Shown piece after piece: positions 1 through 8,116 of a stretch of DNA of 64,000 nt. A model generated the notes under the pieces. It was not told the origin of the DNA and searched no databases. It worked only from the letters and a program-made list of their open reading frames with translations. The stretch is from Microbacterium sp. cx-55 (GTDB lineage Bacteria; Actinomycetota; Actinomycetes; Actinomycetales; Microbacteriaceae), in the NCBI RefSeq assembly GCF_021117345.1, contig NZ_CP088261.1, forward strand, positions 1,984,001-2,048,000, read 5' to 3'. Within the stretch, counting starts at the first letter, position 1, and each line of letters begins with the position of its first letter. The position numbers were made by a program, and so were the translations under genes.

Positions 1-428
1 AGGTCGCGGTGCACGATGTCGCGCGCGTGCACGACACTGAGCGCGCCGGCGAGGTCGCTGGCGACGCGCGCCGCATCCGTCGACGAGAGTGCTCCGTGCG
101 TCTCTAGGTGGGTGCGCAACGTCGGGCCGTCGATGTATTCCATGACGAGGTACGGCGGGTCGGCGTCGAGTTCCGCGTCGAAGAGCGTCACGAGCGATGA
201 GTGCGTGAGCGAGGCCAGCAGCAGCGTCTCGGTACGCATCCGTCCGCGGTCGCGCGGTTCGATGCTCGTCGAGAACTGCTTGATCGCGACCGTCCGGCCG
301 AGGATCAGGTCGTGCGCGCGGAACACGCGCGCGAAACCCCCTTGGCCGACCACCTCGCCGAGGTGATAGCGGCCCGCAAGGGCGCCGTCACGCGGATCCA
401 GGGGCGCTGTTGCGGTGTCCTCCCCCAC
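1..428 (-). CDS. Serine/threonine protein kinase, N-terminal part (runs off the window)
   Basis: The minus strand reads 142 codons from a GTG at 428 to the window edge. It shows the start of a Hanks-type kinase domain: glycine loop GQGGFARVF (about residue 28), the ATP-anchoring lysine in VAIKQF (K50), the hinge YLVMEYIDG and the catalytic HRD at residues 140-142, where the window ends. The GTG was chosen because AGGAGAGG lies about 6 bases upstream and the reading frame matches the kinase fold; the ATG two bases before it is out of frame. Such kinases phosphorylate proteins on Ser/Thr at the membrane or in the cytosol. The substrate and any C-terminal sensor domain are outside the window. 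Confidence 0.9.
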   Translation of the reverse strand, partial: MGEDTATAPLDPRDGALAGRYHLGEVVGQGGFARVFRAHDLILGRTVAIKQFSTSIEPRDRGRMRTETLLLASLTHSSLVTLFDAELDADPPYLVMEYIDGPTLRTHLETHGALSSTDAARVASDLAGALSVVHARDIVHRD

Positions 429-614
429 ATCGATCCTCTCCTGCTCATCGAGCGTCCTGACCGGCACCCGGTCGCGTCGTCGTCGACGCGCGCGTGTGCG
501 GCGTCCCTTCGAGACTTTCTCACATCGGCCGCGGGGTGCGGGGCGCCCTTGACACGCACGACCGCCGTGCCGCGCGGTTCGGCCGCCGCACGGCGCCGCG
601 TAGGCTAGAGGGTT

Positions 615-1154
615 ATGGCTGCCGGCGCAACGATCCACACGTTTACGGTCAACCTCGCCGATGTCGACCGCGGCGTCTACGAAGAACTCTCGCTGCGGGT
701 CGCCCGGCATCCGTCCGAGACCGCCGCGTTCATGCTGACCCGCGTGCTCGCGTACTGCCTCGAGTTCGAAGAGGGCATCGCGTTCAGCGAGGGCATCTCG
801 ACGACCGACGAGCCCGCCGTGCTGGTGCGCGATCTGACCGGCGCGATTCTCTCGTGGATCGAGATCGGAGCACCGGATGCGGCACGCCTGCACTTCGGCA
901 GCGCGCAGGCCGAGCGCACCGCTGTTTACACGCACCGCGATCCCGCGAAGGTGTCGGCGCCGTGGGCGGGCAAACGCATCCACCGCGCCGACGAGATCAC
1001 GCTCTACAGCTTCGATCCCGGGTTCGTGGAGGATGCGGCGCGTGTGCTCGAGCGACGCAACACGATGACGGTGTCGATCACCGAGCGTCACCTCTACCTC
1101 GATCTGAACGGCACCAGCGTCGAGTCCGACGTGCACGCGCAGCCCGTGGCCTGA
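615..1154 (+). CDS. yaeQ: YaeQ family protein
   Basis: This 179-aa protein has the family's usual length and features: N-terminal beta-strand TIHTFTVNLADVDRGVY, then LRVARHPSETAAFMLTRVLAYCLEFEEGIAFSEG, and the central DLTGAILSWIEIGAPDAARLH. YaeQ has a PD-(D/E)XK-nuclease-like fold, but its role is unsettled; E. coli YaeQ was first described as a suppressor of RfaH loss. The gene stands alone, divergent from the kinase gene, with a 186-bp spacer between the two. Confidence 0.88.
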   Translation: MAAGATIHTFTVNLADVDRGVYEELSLRVARHPSETAAFMLTRVLAYCLEFEEGIAFSEGISTTDEPAVLVRDLTGAILSWIEIGAPDAARLHFGSAQAERTAVYTHRDPAKVSAPWAGKRIHRADEITLYSFDPGFVEDAARVLERRNTMTVSITERHLYLDLNGTSVESDVHAQPVA

Positions 1155-1280
1155 GCGGGAGCGCGCGGGGGTTGCGGCGGTAAGGGGACTGCGAAGAGAT
1201 CACCGCCCGCAGCTCTCGCTCGTAGACTTGCGGAGATGTCTCTCACCGCGGATCACCGACCTCGCCAGCGAGGCTACGGG

Positions 1281-1676
1281 GTGCGGATGGCGATAGAACT
1301 CGTGACGGCTGCGCTTCTGCTCCTGGCGCTCAGCGCCGCCGCTCCCCTCGGGCACCACGATGTCGACCGCGCACCGACCGCTGCGACGGTCGCCGTGGCG
1401 GGTCAGCACGTCGTCGCCGCGGGTGAGCACGTTGTCGCCGTAGGCGAGCACGTGATCGTCTCATCGAGTGACTCATCGGCGCTGTGGAGCGCGGGCTGCC
1501 TCATCATCGCCGCGTGCTGCAGCATCCTGCTCCTCGCTCTGACTTTCGCGGGGAGAAGGACCGCTCACCGCGCGCTCGTCGCGACGTCGCCGCGCGGTGC
1601 GCCGCGTCCGTATCGGCCGTCGTTCCCGGTCCTTCCCGCGCTGACTCTGACTCAGCTGTCGATCAGCCGTACCTGA
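1281..1676 (+). CDS. Small membrane protein of unknown function
   Basis: A 131-aa protein I do not recognise. From the GTG at 1281 (GAGG seven bases upstream) it begins with a hydrophobic segment AIELVTAALLLLALSAAAPL, likely a signal anchor. A run of four degenerate seven-residue repeats of the type VVAxGEH follows, then a second helix with clustered cysteines (AGCLIIAACCSILLLALTF) and a basic proline-rich tail. An ATG at 1236 would add 15 polar residues, but its GGAG directly abuts the start codon. It lies just upstream of the DsbA-like gene; a link to thiol or metal handling (His and Cys content) is only a guess. Confidence 0.5.
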   Translation: MRMAIELVTAALLLLALSAAAPLGHHDVDRAPTAATVAVAGQHVVAAGEHVVAVGEHVIVSSSDSSALWSAGCLIIAACCSILLLALTFAGRRTAHRALVATSPRGAPRPYRPSFPVLPALTLTQLSISRT

Positions 1677-1762
1677 GCGCCCGGACCCCGCTCGCGGGGC
1701 GGTCCGGTGTCCTCGGTGCGAGGACGTTCAGGTGCGGTAGCGATCGAAAGTCGAGGAATGTT

Positions 1763-2416
1763 GTGCGGAATTATGTGAAGCCGTTGTGGGTGACGGGTGC
1801 GGTCGTGGTGGTGCTGGTTCTGGTCGCGGCGATCTGGATGGCGGTGAACCGCCCGGCGCCGGCGGAAAGCGGGGCGGGCCCGGCGAGTGTCGTGCGCGAG
1901 GACTCCCGCGTGCTCGATCGCGGCGGCGAAGGAGCGGTGACGGTGGTCGAGTTCCTCGACTTCGAGTGCGAGGCCTGCGGCGCCGCGTACCCGTACGTCG
2001 AGCAGTTGCGCGCGGACTACGTCGGAAGGATCACCTACGTCGTCAGGTACTTTCCGCTGCCCGGTCACGTGAACTCGACGAACGCGGCACTCGCGGCGGA
2101 GGCGGCGGGTCAGCAGGGCGCGTTCGAGGAGATGTACCACGCCCTGTTCCAGTCCCAGGCGGACTGGGGCGAGGCAGGAGAGTCGCGGGCGGATGTGTTC
2201 CGCACGTTCGCCGAAGACCTCGGGTTGGACATGACCGAGTACGACCGCGCCGTGGCCGATCCCGACACGCTCGCTCGCGTCCAGGCGGACTTCGCCGACG
2301 GTCGCGCCCTGGGAGTGTCGGGCACGCCCACCTTCTTCGTCAACGGCAGGCAACTGACCGAGTTGACGCAGTGGTCGGATGTGACCGACGCGATCGACGC
2401 GGAGCTCGCGCCGTGA
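1763..2416 (+). CDS. Membrane-anchored DsbA-family thiol-disulfide oxidoreductase
   Basis: From a GTG at 1763 (GAGG seven bases before it) this gives 217 aa. A short basic N-terminus is followed by one transmembrane helix (TGAVVVVLVLVAAIWMAV), then an extracytoplasmic DsbA/thioredoxin_4 domain with the active site CEAC (C69, C72) in FLDFECEACGAAYPYVEQL. The cis-proline loop is GVSGTPTFFVNG. The reading frame is open further upstream, but that part overlaps the preceding gene and looks non-coding. It should oxidise or isomerise cysteines in exported proteins. The specific partners are not visible. Confidence 0.85.
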   Translation: MRNYVKPLWVTGAVVVVLVLVAAIWMAVNRPAPAESGAGPASVVREDSRVLDRGGEGAVTVVEFLDFECEACGAAYPYVEQLRADYVGRITYVVRYFPLPGHVNSTNAALAAEAAGQQGAFEEMYHALFQSQADWGEAGESRADVFRTFAEDLGLDMTEYDRAVADPDTLARVQADFADGRALGVSGTPTFFVNGRQLTELTQWSDVTDAIDAELAP

Positions 2417-2493
2417 GGCGCCGCGCCCGCTCGTGAGGGGTCGAGTCCGCTCATGAGTGTGCCGCGGCCCAATCATCGCTGAGGCGACGAAAC

Positions 2494-2531
2494 AGGGCCT
2501 CGGATTCGCGTGATTGCGAGTCCGAGGCCCT
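2494..2531 (-). terminator. Hairpin terminator after ssrA
   Basis: AGGGCCTCGGA (2494-2504) and TCCGAGGCCCT (2521-2531) form a perfect 11-bp stem just beyond the tmRNA 3' end. On the minus strand it is followed by only a short T-rich stretch (TGTTTCG). It could also serve the convergent DsbA-like gene. Confidence 0.7.
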
Positions 2532-2551
2532 CTTCTGTGACAGTGACTGAG

Positions 2552-2918
2552 TGGAGATGGGGGGAATCGAACCCCCGTCCATCGCTGCAATACGGCGTTT
2601 TCTCCGGGCGCAGTCTGTGCAGACGTTCTGCTCGGCTCCGACCTTTGTCACAGACACCTAAGTCGACGAGCCCAGCCTGGGAAGAGTCCCGAACGACGTC
2701 CAGACGCCATCGTTCAGCAAGATCCCTAAATGACGCCAGGGTCCGTGGCGGGATCACACACGGTCTGACGGACTATCGGGCTCGCTTACGCAGCGAGGGC
2801 GAAGTCAGTGCGCTTGGTTTCGGCACTTATGGTTTTGCAGGGAGCGTTTACGAGATAACCCTGCATCCTCGGCCCGCTTCTCGCAGATTCACAAGCAATG
2901 TCGAAACCGATCATCCCC
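2552..2918 (-). ncRNA. ssrA: Transfer-messenger RNA (tmRNA)
   Basis: The minus strand starts GGGGATG (2918-2912) and ends CATCTCC-A-CCA (2552). The two ends pair over 7 bp, and the T-arm reads GGTTCGATTCCCCCC. The CCA is encoded. The tag reading frame runs 2824-2786: resume codon GCC, then AETKRTDFALAA and a TAA stop; the ALAA end is the usual ClpXP-type degron. It rescues stalled ribosomes with SmpB, whose gene lies 3.6 kb downstream on the plus-strand map (same strand, upstream in transcription), interrupted by three unrelated genes. Confidence 0.97.
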
Positions 2919-3070
2919 GTGATCCTTCTTCCGAAGGGGCCACTGTCACGCTGTGGAATTGTCACCTCGGCCACCGAAGCACCCGAGCGTTCTACCGTAC
3001 AACGGATGCGGGTCCCCCGCCATTCCCGCCGTCGCGGTCCGATGGGCGCGCGCCGGCCTCGACGTTTCAC

Positions 3071-3160
3071 CGTCCGCCCGCGGCGAGGTGATCTGCCCGA
3101 GCGAGGACGGATGCGGCTGATTCGGTCCTCGCTTCGGCAGATCTCCTCGCTCCGGGCCGG
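3071..3160. repeat. Palindromic intergenic repeat, copy 1
   Basis: A 90-bp unit that recurs at 3240-3329 with two substitutions. It contains a near-perfect dyad: the 24-bp arm at 3085-3108 (GAGGTGATCTGCCC...) matches the reverse complement of 3125-3148 with two mismatches, separated by a 16-bp loop. The region 2919-3390 between ssrA and the siderophore-interacting protein gene holds no convincing gene. Confidence 0.85.
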
Positions 3161-3239
3161 TCGGAACCGCCGGGTCCACCGTCCCCGCATCCGCCCCGGC
3201 AGCCGTCCGGGCCCTCGTCTCGAGAGCCGGGGCCAACCC

Positions 3240-3329
3240 CGTCCGCCCGCGGCGAGGTGATCTGCCCGAGCGAGGACGGATGCGGCCGATTCGGTCCTCG
3301 CTCCGGCAGATCTCCTCGCTCCGGGCCGG
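3240..3329. repeat. Palindromic intergenic repeat, copy 2
   Basis: Second copy of the 90-bp unit at 3071-3160, 169 bp downstream in direct orientation. The two differences (T to C at the loop and in the right arm) leave the hairpin arms paired. The pair resembles a two-copy REP/REPIN-type arrangement. Confidence 0.85.
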
Positions 3330-3390
3330 GCCCCACCGCATCCGCGATCAACCGGCCACCCCGCATCCGCCCGGCGATACGATCGATGCG

Positions 3391-4200
3391 ATGATCCCCT
3401 CGCCCCGCACCCCGTCCGCACAGACCACCCTCGACGTTCTCGAGACGGCGTGGCTCACACCGGGACTCGTCCGGGTGACGCTCGGCGGCGAGCAGTTCTC
3501 CGCCTTCCCGGACCGGCCGGAGACCGACAAGTACGCGAAGCTCTACTTCCCGCCCGAGGGCAGCACGCTGAAACCGCCCTACGACCTCGCCGCTCTCCGC
3601 GAGCAGGTGCCGTTCGACCAGCTCCCCACCGTTCGCACATACACGATCCGCCAGGTCGACCACGACCGACGGACGATCGACATCGACTTCGTCGTGCACG
3701 GCGACACGGGGGTCGCGGGGCCCTGGGCCGCATCCGCCCAGCCCGGCGACCGGTTGACGATGTCGTCGCCCGGCGGCGGATACTCCCCCGACCTCGACGC
3801 CGATGAGCGCGTGCTGATCGGCGACGAATCCGCCATCCCCGCGATCGCCTCGGCGCTCGAGTCGCTGCCGTCCGGTGTCAGCGCGATCGCGCTCATCGAG
3901 ACGCGCTCGACAGCTCATCGAGTCACGCTCGCCGGCAACGTGACCTGGGTCGACGAGCAGCACGATGCACCGGGCGCGAATCTCGTCACCGTGGTCGAGG
4001 CCCTCCCCTGGCCCGCCGGACGCGTGCAGGTCTTCGCGCACGGCGAACGCGGCGCCATGAAGGCCCTCCGCCCCCTCTTCACCGCTCGCGGCGTCGCGCG
4101 CACCGAGCTCTCGTTGTCCGCGTACTGGGCCGCCGGACGCACCGAAGACGCCTTCCAGGCCGAGAAGCGGCTGCCCGTGGGTCAGATCTTCCCGGCCTGA
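3391..4200 (+). CDS. Siderophore-interacting protein (FAD-dependent ferric-siderophore reductase family)
   Basis: 269 aa from the ATG at 3391. The upstream open frame runs through the repeat region and is not coding. The N-terminal FAD-binding barrel carries the flavin motif RTYTIRQVDHDRRTIDIDFVVHG; the C-terminal SIP domain ends with AYWAAGRTEDAFQAEKR, a strong family signature. The family reduces ferric siderophores in the cytosol with NAD(P)H to release iron. No siderophore uptake gene is next to it. The start has no clear Shine-Dalgarno. Confidence 0.9.
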   Translation: MIPSPRTPSAQTTLDVLETAWLTPGLVRVTLGGEQFSAFPDRPETDKYAKLYFPPEGSTLKPPYDLAALREQVPFDQLPTVRTYTIRQVDHDRRTIDIDFVVHGDTGVAGPWAASAQPGDRLTMSSPGGGYSPDLDADERVLIGDESAIPAIASALESLPSGVSAIALIETRSTAHRVTLAGNVTWVDEQHDAPGANLVTVVEALPWPAGRVQVFAHGERGAMKALRPLFTARGVARTELSLSAYWAAGRTEDAFQAEKRLPVGQIFPA

Positions 4201-4251
4201 GGTCACGGGTCGATCCGCAGCGCGATCGGCAGCGCCGCGTAGAGTCGCGGC

Positions 4252-4899
4252 ATGAGCGACGTCACCATCACGGTCCGCGGCGAACACGAGGAACGACTCG
4301 CGGCGGAGGTCGGCATCGTCCGCGCCACGATCCGCGTGGAAGGTTCCGACCGGCCCCGAGTCATCGAGGAGCTCGCCGAGATCGCCCACCCCGTCCGTGC
4401 CGACCTCGACGCACGCCGTGAGAGCGGCGCACTCCTTCGGTGGACCAGTTCTCGCGCGAACGTCTGGACGGAACGGCCCTGGGCGCCCGACGGCGCGAAG
4501 CTCGACCCGGTGCATCACGCGTCGGTCGAGATCACCGCGAACTTCGCTGACCCGGCGGCTCTTTCCGCCTGGGTCGACGAGGTATCCATCCTCGACGGCA
4601 CGCAGATCGACGCCGTCACATGGGAGCTCAGCGAACTGACCGCGGGCGCGGCTCGCGACCGGGTGGCCGCATCCGCCGTGCTCGACGCCGTGAATCGCGC
4701 GGCCGCGTACGCGTCCGCGCTCGCGCTCAGCTCCGTGACGCCCGTCGCTATCGCCGACGTGGGCCTGCTCGGCGGAGACGGCACGACCCCCTCCTCGAAG
4801 CTGATGCGTTCGATGGCGGCGGATGCGGGCGGCGTCGATCTGCGCCCCGAAGACGTCGTCGTGAGCGCGGCGGTCGACGCTCGCTTCATCGCGCACTGA
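4252..4899 (+). CDS. SIMPL domain-containing protein (DUF541)
   Basis: 215 aa. The opening VTITVRGEHEERLAAEVGIV and the closing ADAGGVDLRPEDVVVSAAVDARF match the SIMPL/DUF541 fold (BP26-like). No signal peptide is visible, so this member seems cytoplasmic. The family's role is poorly known; some members form channel-like oligomers. It follows the siderophore-interacting protein gene by 51 bp and may be cotranscribed. Confidence 0.8.
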   Translation: MSDVTITVRGEHEERLAAEVGIVRATIRVEGSDRPRVIEELAEIAHPVRADLDARRESGALLRWTSSRANVWTERPWAPDGAKLDPVHHASVEITANFADPAALSAWVDEVSILDGTQIDAVTWELSELTAGAARDRVAASAVLDAVNRAAAYASALALSSVTPVAIADVGLLGGDGTTPSSKLMRSMAADAGGVDLRPEDVVVSAAVDARFIAH

Positions 4900-5016
4900 G
4901 CGATTGACTCCTCCTCCACAGGCTTCGATCAGGGCCGACTTATCCACAACTTTTCATGCTTTGACCTGGAGATAACCCGTCGAGTGAATGTCTGACCCCC
5001 TCGTCACAATGGAGGA

Positions 5017-6507
5017 ATGACCGCGACGGTTCCCACGCTCCCCCTCCCGCTCACCGCGGTGAGCGGGTTGCTGAGCGAGTCGGTGGCGCCCCTCATCGAT
5101 CCACGGGCACTCGCCGCGATGAGCGACGATGCCCTCTTGTCGCTCGTCCAGGATGCGGAATGTCTGGGGCGAGCGGTCGACGGCCTCCGCGTCCTCGCCG
5201 CGGGAGAAGTCGTCGAGCGCTCGCGGGCCACGCTCGGACCCGAGCGGCTTTCCGCGAAACGCGGCTGCCGCACCCCGGCCGAAGTGCTGGAGCGCGCGGC
5301 GCTCGTCTCGGGCCAGACCGCTCGCGCCCGCATCCAACTCGCGACCCGCGTCCAGTCAACCTTCACCCTGACCGGCGAGCTCCTCCCGGGCGCCTTTCCT
5401 TCCGTGCGTGAGTCGCTCGCATCCGGAGCGTTGTCGACGGATGCGGCCGCCGCAATCGTCAGTTACCTGGCACCGGTGCTCGAGCGCGGGCACGCGGTCG
5501 ACGCGATGGCGGGCACCGACCCGGTTCGGACGGCCGAGTGCGAGCTCGTCGCGGCGGCGCTCGCGGGTGAGACCGCCGACGACGTGCGTCTGATGGCGCA
5601 GACCTGGGCACTGTTCCTCGATCAGGACGGCGCCCTGCCCGACGAGCGAGGCAACCGCGAGCGCGCTCTGTCGCTCGGTCGCGAGCGCAACGGCACGGTG
5701 CCGGTGCGCGGCGCTCTGCTCCCCGAGGTTGCGGCGCAGTTGCAGCGTCTGCTCGACGCGTTCCTCAACCCGAAGGTCGGCGACGGGCCGCGGTTCGTCA
5801 CCGGTGAGACGGATGCGTCCGGTGGCACGCGGGCGGGTGACGCCGACGCCTCTCCGCACGAGTCCGGTATCTTCCGCGACGATCCCGAACGACGCACTCC
5901 CGCACAGAAGCGCCATGATGCGCTGGCTGGCGTGCTGACGAACGCGGCTGCGCACGACAGCATGCCGCGTCTCGGTGGAGCCGCGCCCACGCTCATCGTC
6001 GCGGCCACTCCCGATCAGCTGGCCGCCCCGCGCGGCCTCGCCTTCTTGCAGGGCGGCGCACAGACTGGCGCGCCGGTGTCTGCATCCGTCGCCCGACACA
6101 TCGGTTGCCTGGGGGCCGTGCAGCGGCTCGTGCTGTCACCCGACGGCCGAATCATCGAGCTGGGCAACGTCCTCCGGGTCTTCTCCGCAGCGCAACGCCG
6201 GGCGATCACGGTACGCGACGGCGAGTGCGTCATTCCCGGATGCCACGTTCCCGGCGCATGGTGCGAGATCCATCACGTGCACGAGCACTCACGGGGCGGA
6301 CCCACTCACACCGACAACGGCGTGCTGCTGTGCTGGCACCATCACCGCACGATCGAGACCGGCGGGTGGGAGATCGAGATGCGTCGCGGCGTGCCGTGGG
6401 TGCGACCACCCGGATGGATAGACGCCCACCGGGCATGGCGACCCGGAGGGCGGTCGGCGATCCGGGAGTGGGCCAGACTCAGAGCCAGCGGCGGTGCGCC
6501 ACCGTGA
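5017..6507 (+). CDS. DUF222 domain-containing HNH endonuclease (13E12-type)
   Basis: 496 aa with an N-terminal DUF222 helical domain and a C-terminal HNH domain: CVIPGCHVPGAWCEIHHVHE, then THTDNGVLLCWHHHRTIE, keeping the metal- and DNA-binding His/Asn/His residues and paired cysteines. These are a large multi-copy family in actinobacteria; biological targets are unknown and many may derive from intron/intein-like mobile nucleases. A single TTATCCACA (4940-4948) lies in the AT-richer upstream region. Confidence 0.9.
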   Translation: MTATVPTLPLPLTAVSGLLSESVAPLIDPRALAAMSDDALLSLVQDAECLGRAVDGLRVLAAGEVVERSRATLGPERLSAKRGCRTPAEVLERAALVSGQTARARIQLATRVQSTFTLTGELLPGAFPSVRESLASGALSTDAAAAIVSYLAPVLERGHAVDAMAGTDPVRTAECELVAAALAGETADDVRLMAQTWALFLDQDGALPDERGNRERALSLGRERNGTVPVRGALLPEVAAQLQRLLDAFLNPKVGDGPRFVTGETDASGGTRAGDADASPHESGIFRDDPERRTPAQKRHDALAGVLTNAAAHDSMPRLGGAAPTLIVAATPDQLAAPRGLAFLQGGAQTGAPVSASVARHIGCLGAVQRLVLSPDGRIIELGNVLRVFSAAQRRAITVRDGECVIPGCHVPGAWCEIHHVHEHSRGGPTHTDNGVLLCWHHHRTIETGGWEIEMRRGVPWVRPPGWIDAHRAWRPGGRSAIREWARLRASGGAPP

Positions 6508-6560
6508 TCGGCGTTACCACTCAGAGCCAACGGCGGAGGTCACCCTGATCGGCGCTGCCG
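6477..6560. repeat. Imperfect tandem duplication of about 42 bp
   Basis: ACTCAGAGCCAGCGGCGG (6477) and ACTCAGAGCCAACGGCGG (6519) begin two degenerate units; each also contains TGATCGGCG. The duplication spans the 3' end and stop codon of the DUF222-HNH gene. Confidence 0.55.
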
Positions 6561-6574
6561 CTCGGCCCGATCCT

Positions 6575-7051
6575 CTACTCGCCGAGTCGGTTCTTCGTGC
6601 GCATGGCACGTTCGGCCTCGCGCTTGTCCTGCCGCTCACGCAGGGTCTGACGCTTATCGAACTCGCGCTTGCCCTTCGCGACCGCGATCTCGACCTTCGC
6701 GCGGCCGTCGAGGAAGTACAGCTTCAGCGGAACGAGGGTGTAGCCGCCGGCCGATACCGCGTGGGAGATCTTGATGATCTCTTCTTTGTGCAGCAGCAGC
6801 TTGCGGGTGCGCTTCGCCGAGTGGTTCGTCCAATGCCCCTGTGAGTACTCCGGGATGTTGACCGCGTCGAGGAACGCCTGCCCACCGTCGATGTAGGCGT
6901 AGCCATCGCTCAGGTTCGCCCGGCCCTGACGGAGTGACTTCACCTCGGTGCCGGTCAGGACGAGCCCGGCCTCATAGGTCTTGTCGATCTCGTACTCGTG
7001 CCGTGCGCGGCGGTTGGTCGCGATGACCTTCTCTCCGCGTTCCCTGGGCAT
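6575..7051 (-). CDS. smpB: SsrA-binding protein SmpB
   Basis: 158 aa from the ATG at 7051, which has GAGGAG ten bases upstream. The frame is open 11 codons further, but without family similarity. Family motifs: NRRARHEYEI near the N-terminus, GLVLTGTEVKSLRQGRANLSDGYA, and the basic C-terminal tail beginning GKREFDKRQTLRERQDKREAERAM, which inserts into the decoding centre. It delivers tmRNA to stalled ribosomes. It is the last gene of the prfB-ftsE-ftsX-smpB block. Confidence 0.97.
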   Translation of the reverse strand: MPRERGEKVIATNRRARHEYEIDKTYEAGLVLTGTEVKSLRQGRANLSDGYAYIDGGQAFLDAVNIPEYSQGHWTNHSAKRTRKLLLHKEEIIKISHAVSAGGYTLVPLKLYFLDGRAKVEIAVAKGKREFDKRQTLRERQDKREAERAMRTKNRLGE

Positions 7052-7201
7052 GACCTTCTCCTCATCAGCGCCGAGCGATCGCACGGCAGCCCATCAGTCT
7101 AGCAAGGGGCGGATGCCGCAGCGCACCCCGGCGCGGATGCACCCGGCGATGCCGCATCACGCCCCGCGGGCGCGTGTCCGAGAACCGGCCGCGTGAAGGG
7201 G

Positions 7202-8116
7202 CTACGCGCGCAACCAACGCCTGATCGCGAAACCTGCCGACAGCGCCGCGAGCACCACACCGATCACGATGAGCACCGGGATCACCACCGCGAGATCCCC
7301 GTAGTCCACCCATGTCGTCACGAAGGTGATGCGCTCACGCAGATAGCCGTTGACGCCGAACTCGACCGTCGCCCACACGCCGACGCTCGCGAGCGCCGAT
7401 CCGATGAGGGCGGCGAACACGCCCTCGAGGATGAACGGTGTCTGGATGAATCTGTTCGAGGCGCCGACCAATCGCATGATGCCGAGCTCTTTTCGACGCG
7501 CGAATGCCGACAGTCGGATGGTGGTCGCGATGAGCAGCACGGCGGCGATCAGCATCAGGCCGGCGATCCCGACCGCGATGTAGGTGGCCACGGTCAGCGC
7601 CGAGAACAGCGGTTCGAGGTACTGCAGCTGGTCCTTCACCTCCTCGACACCGCTCGTCCCGCCGAAGGCCTCGGCGATCACATCGGACTTCGACTGGTCG
7701 TTGAGATTGATGGAGAACGTCGCGTTGATCTGGTCGGGCGTGATGATGCTCTCGTACTCGGCGCCGAGCTGATCGATCGCCTTCTCGTACGCCTGTTCGC
7801 TCGTCTCGAACGTGTACTCACGGATGAGCGGCGACAACGTCGGGCCGGTCAGCTGAGCGGTCACGGCGTCGATCTGATCCTGCGTGGCAACGCCGCCGTC
7901 GCACGTGGTCGCGGTCGACACACTCGCGCACATGTAGACGGCGACCTGGGCGCGGTCCGCCCAGAAATCCTTCATCTTGCCGATCTGCATCTGCATGAGG
8001 ATCGCGGCGCCGACGAACGTCAGCGACACAAACGTCACCAGCACGACCGAGATGACCATCGAGGCGTTGCGGCGGAGCCCGCTGAGGGCCTCCCCCGTGA
8101 TCAGTCCGAACCTCAT
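7202..8116 (-). CDS. ftsX: Cell division protein FtsX (ABC transporter-like permease)
   Basis: 304 aa. One N-terminal transmembrane helix, an extracellular loop with two cysteines (YMCASVSTATTCDGG), then three C-terminal helices around ATTIRLSAFARRKELGIMRLVGASNRFI, the FtsX/MacB core signature. The ATG at 8116 overlaps the ftsE stop (ATGA). FtsEX couples septation to activation of peptidoglycan hydrolases such as RipC in actinobacteria. Confidence 0.95.
   Translation of the reverse strand: MRFGLITGEALSGLRRNASMVISVVLVTFVSLTFVGAAILMQMQIGKMKDFWADRAQVAVYMCASVSTATTCDGGVATQDQIDAVTAQLTGPTLSPLIREYTFETSEQAYEKAIDQLGAEYESIITPDQINATFSINLNDQSKSDVIAEAFGGTSGVEEVKDQLQYLEPLFSALTVATYIAVGIAGLMLIAAVLLIATTIRLSAFARRKELGIMRLVGASNRFIQTPFILEGVFAALIGSALASVGVWATVEFGVNGYLRERITFVTTWVDYGDLAVVIPVLIVIGVVLAALSAGFAIRRWLRA

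Noticed and set aside
2786..3421. Minus-strand frame ending ...TKRTDFALAA
   Set aside because: The end is the tmRNA tag; the rest reads through the tmRNA 5' part and repeats and is not a separate protein gene.
3067..4947. 626-codon minus-strand frame across the repeat, siderophore-interacting and SIMPL genes
   Set aside because: The plus-strand genes have clear family motifs; this frame is low-complexity reverse translation and includes the hairpin repeats.
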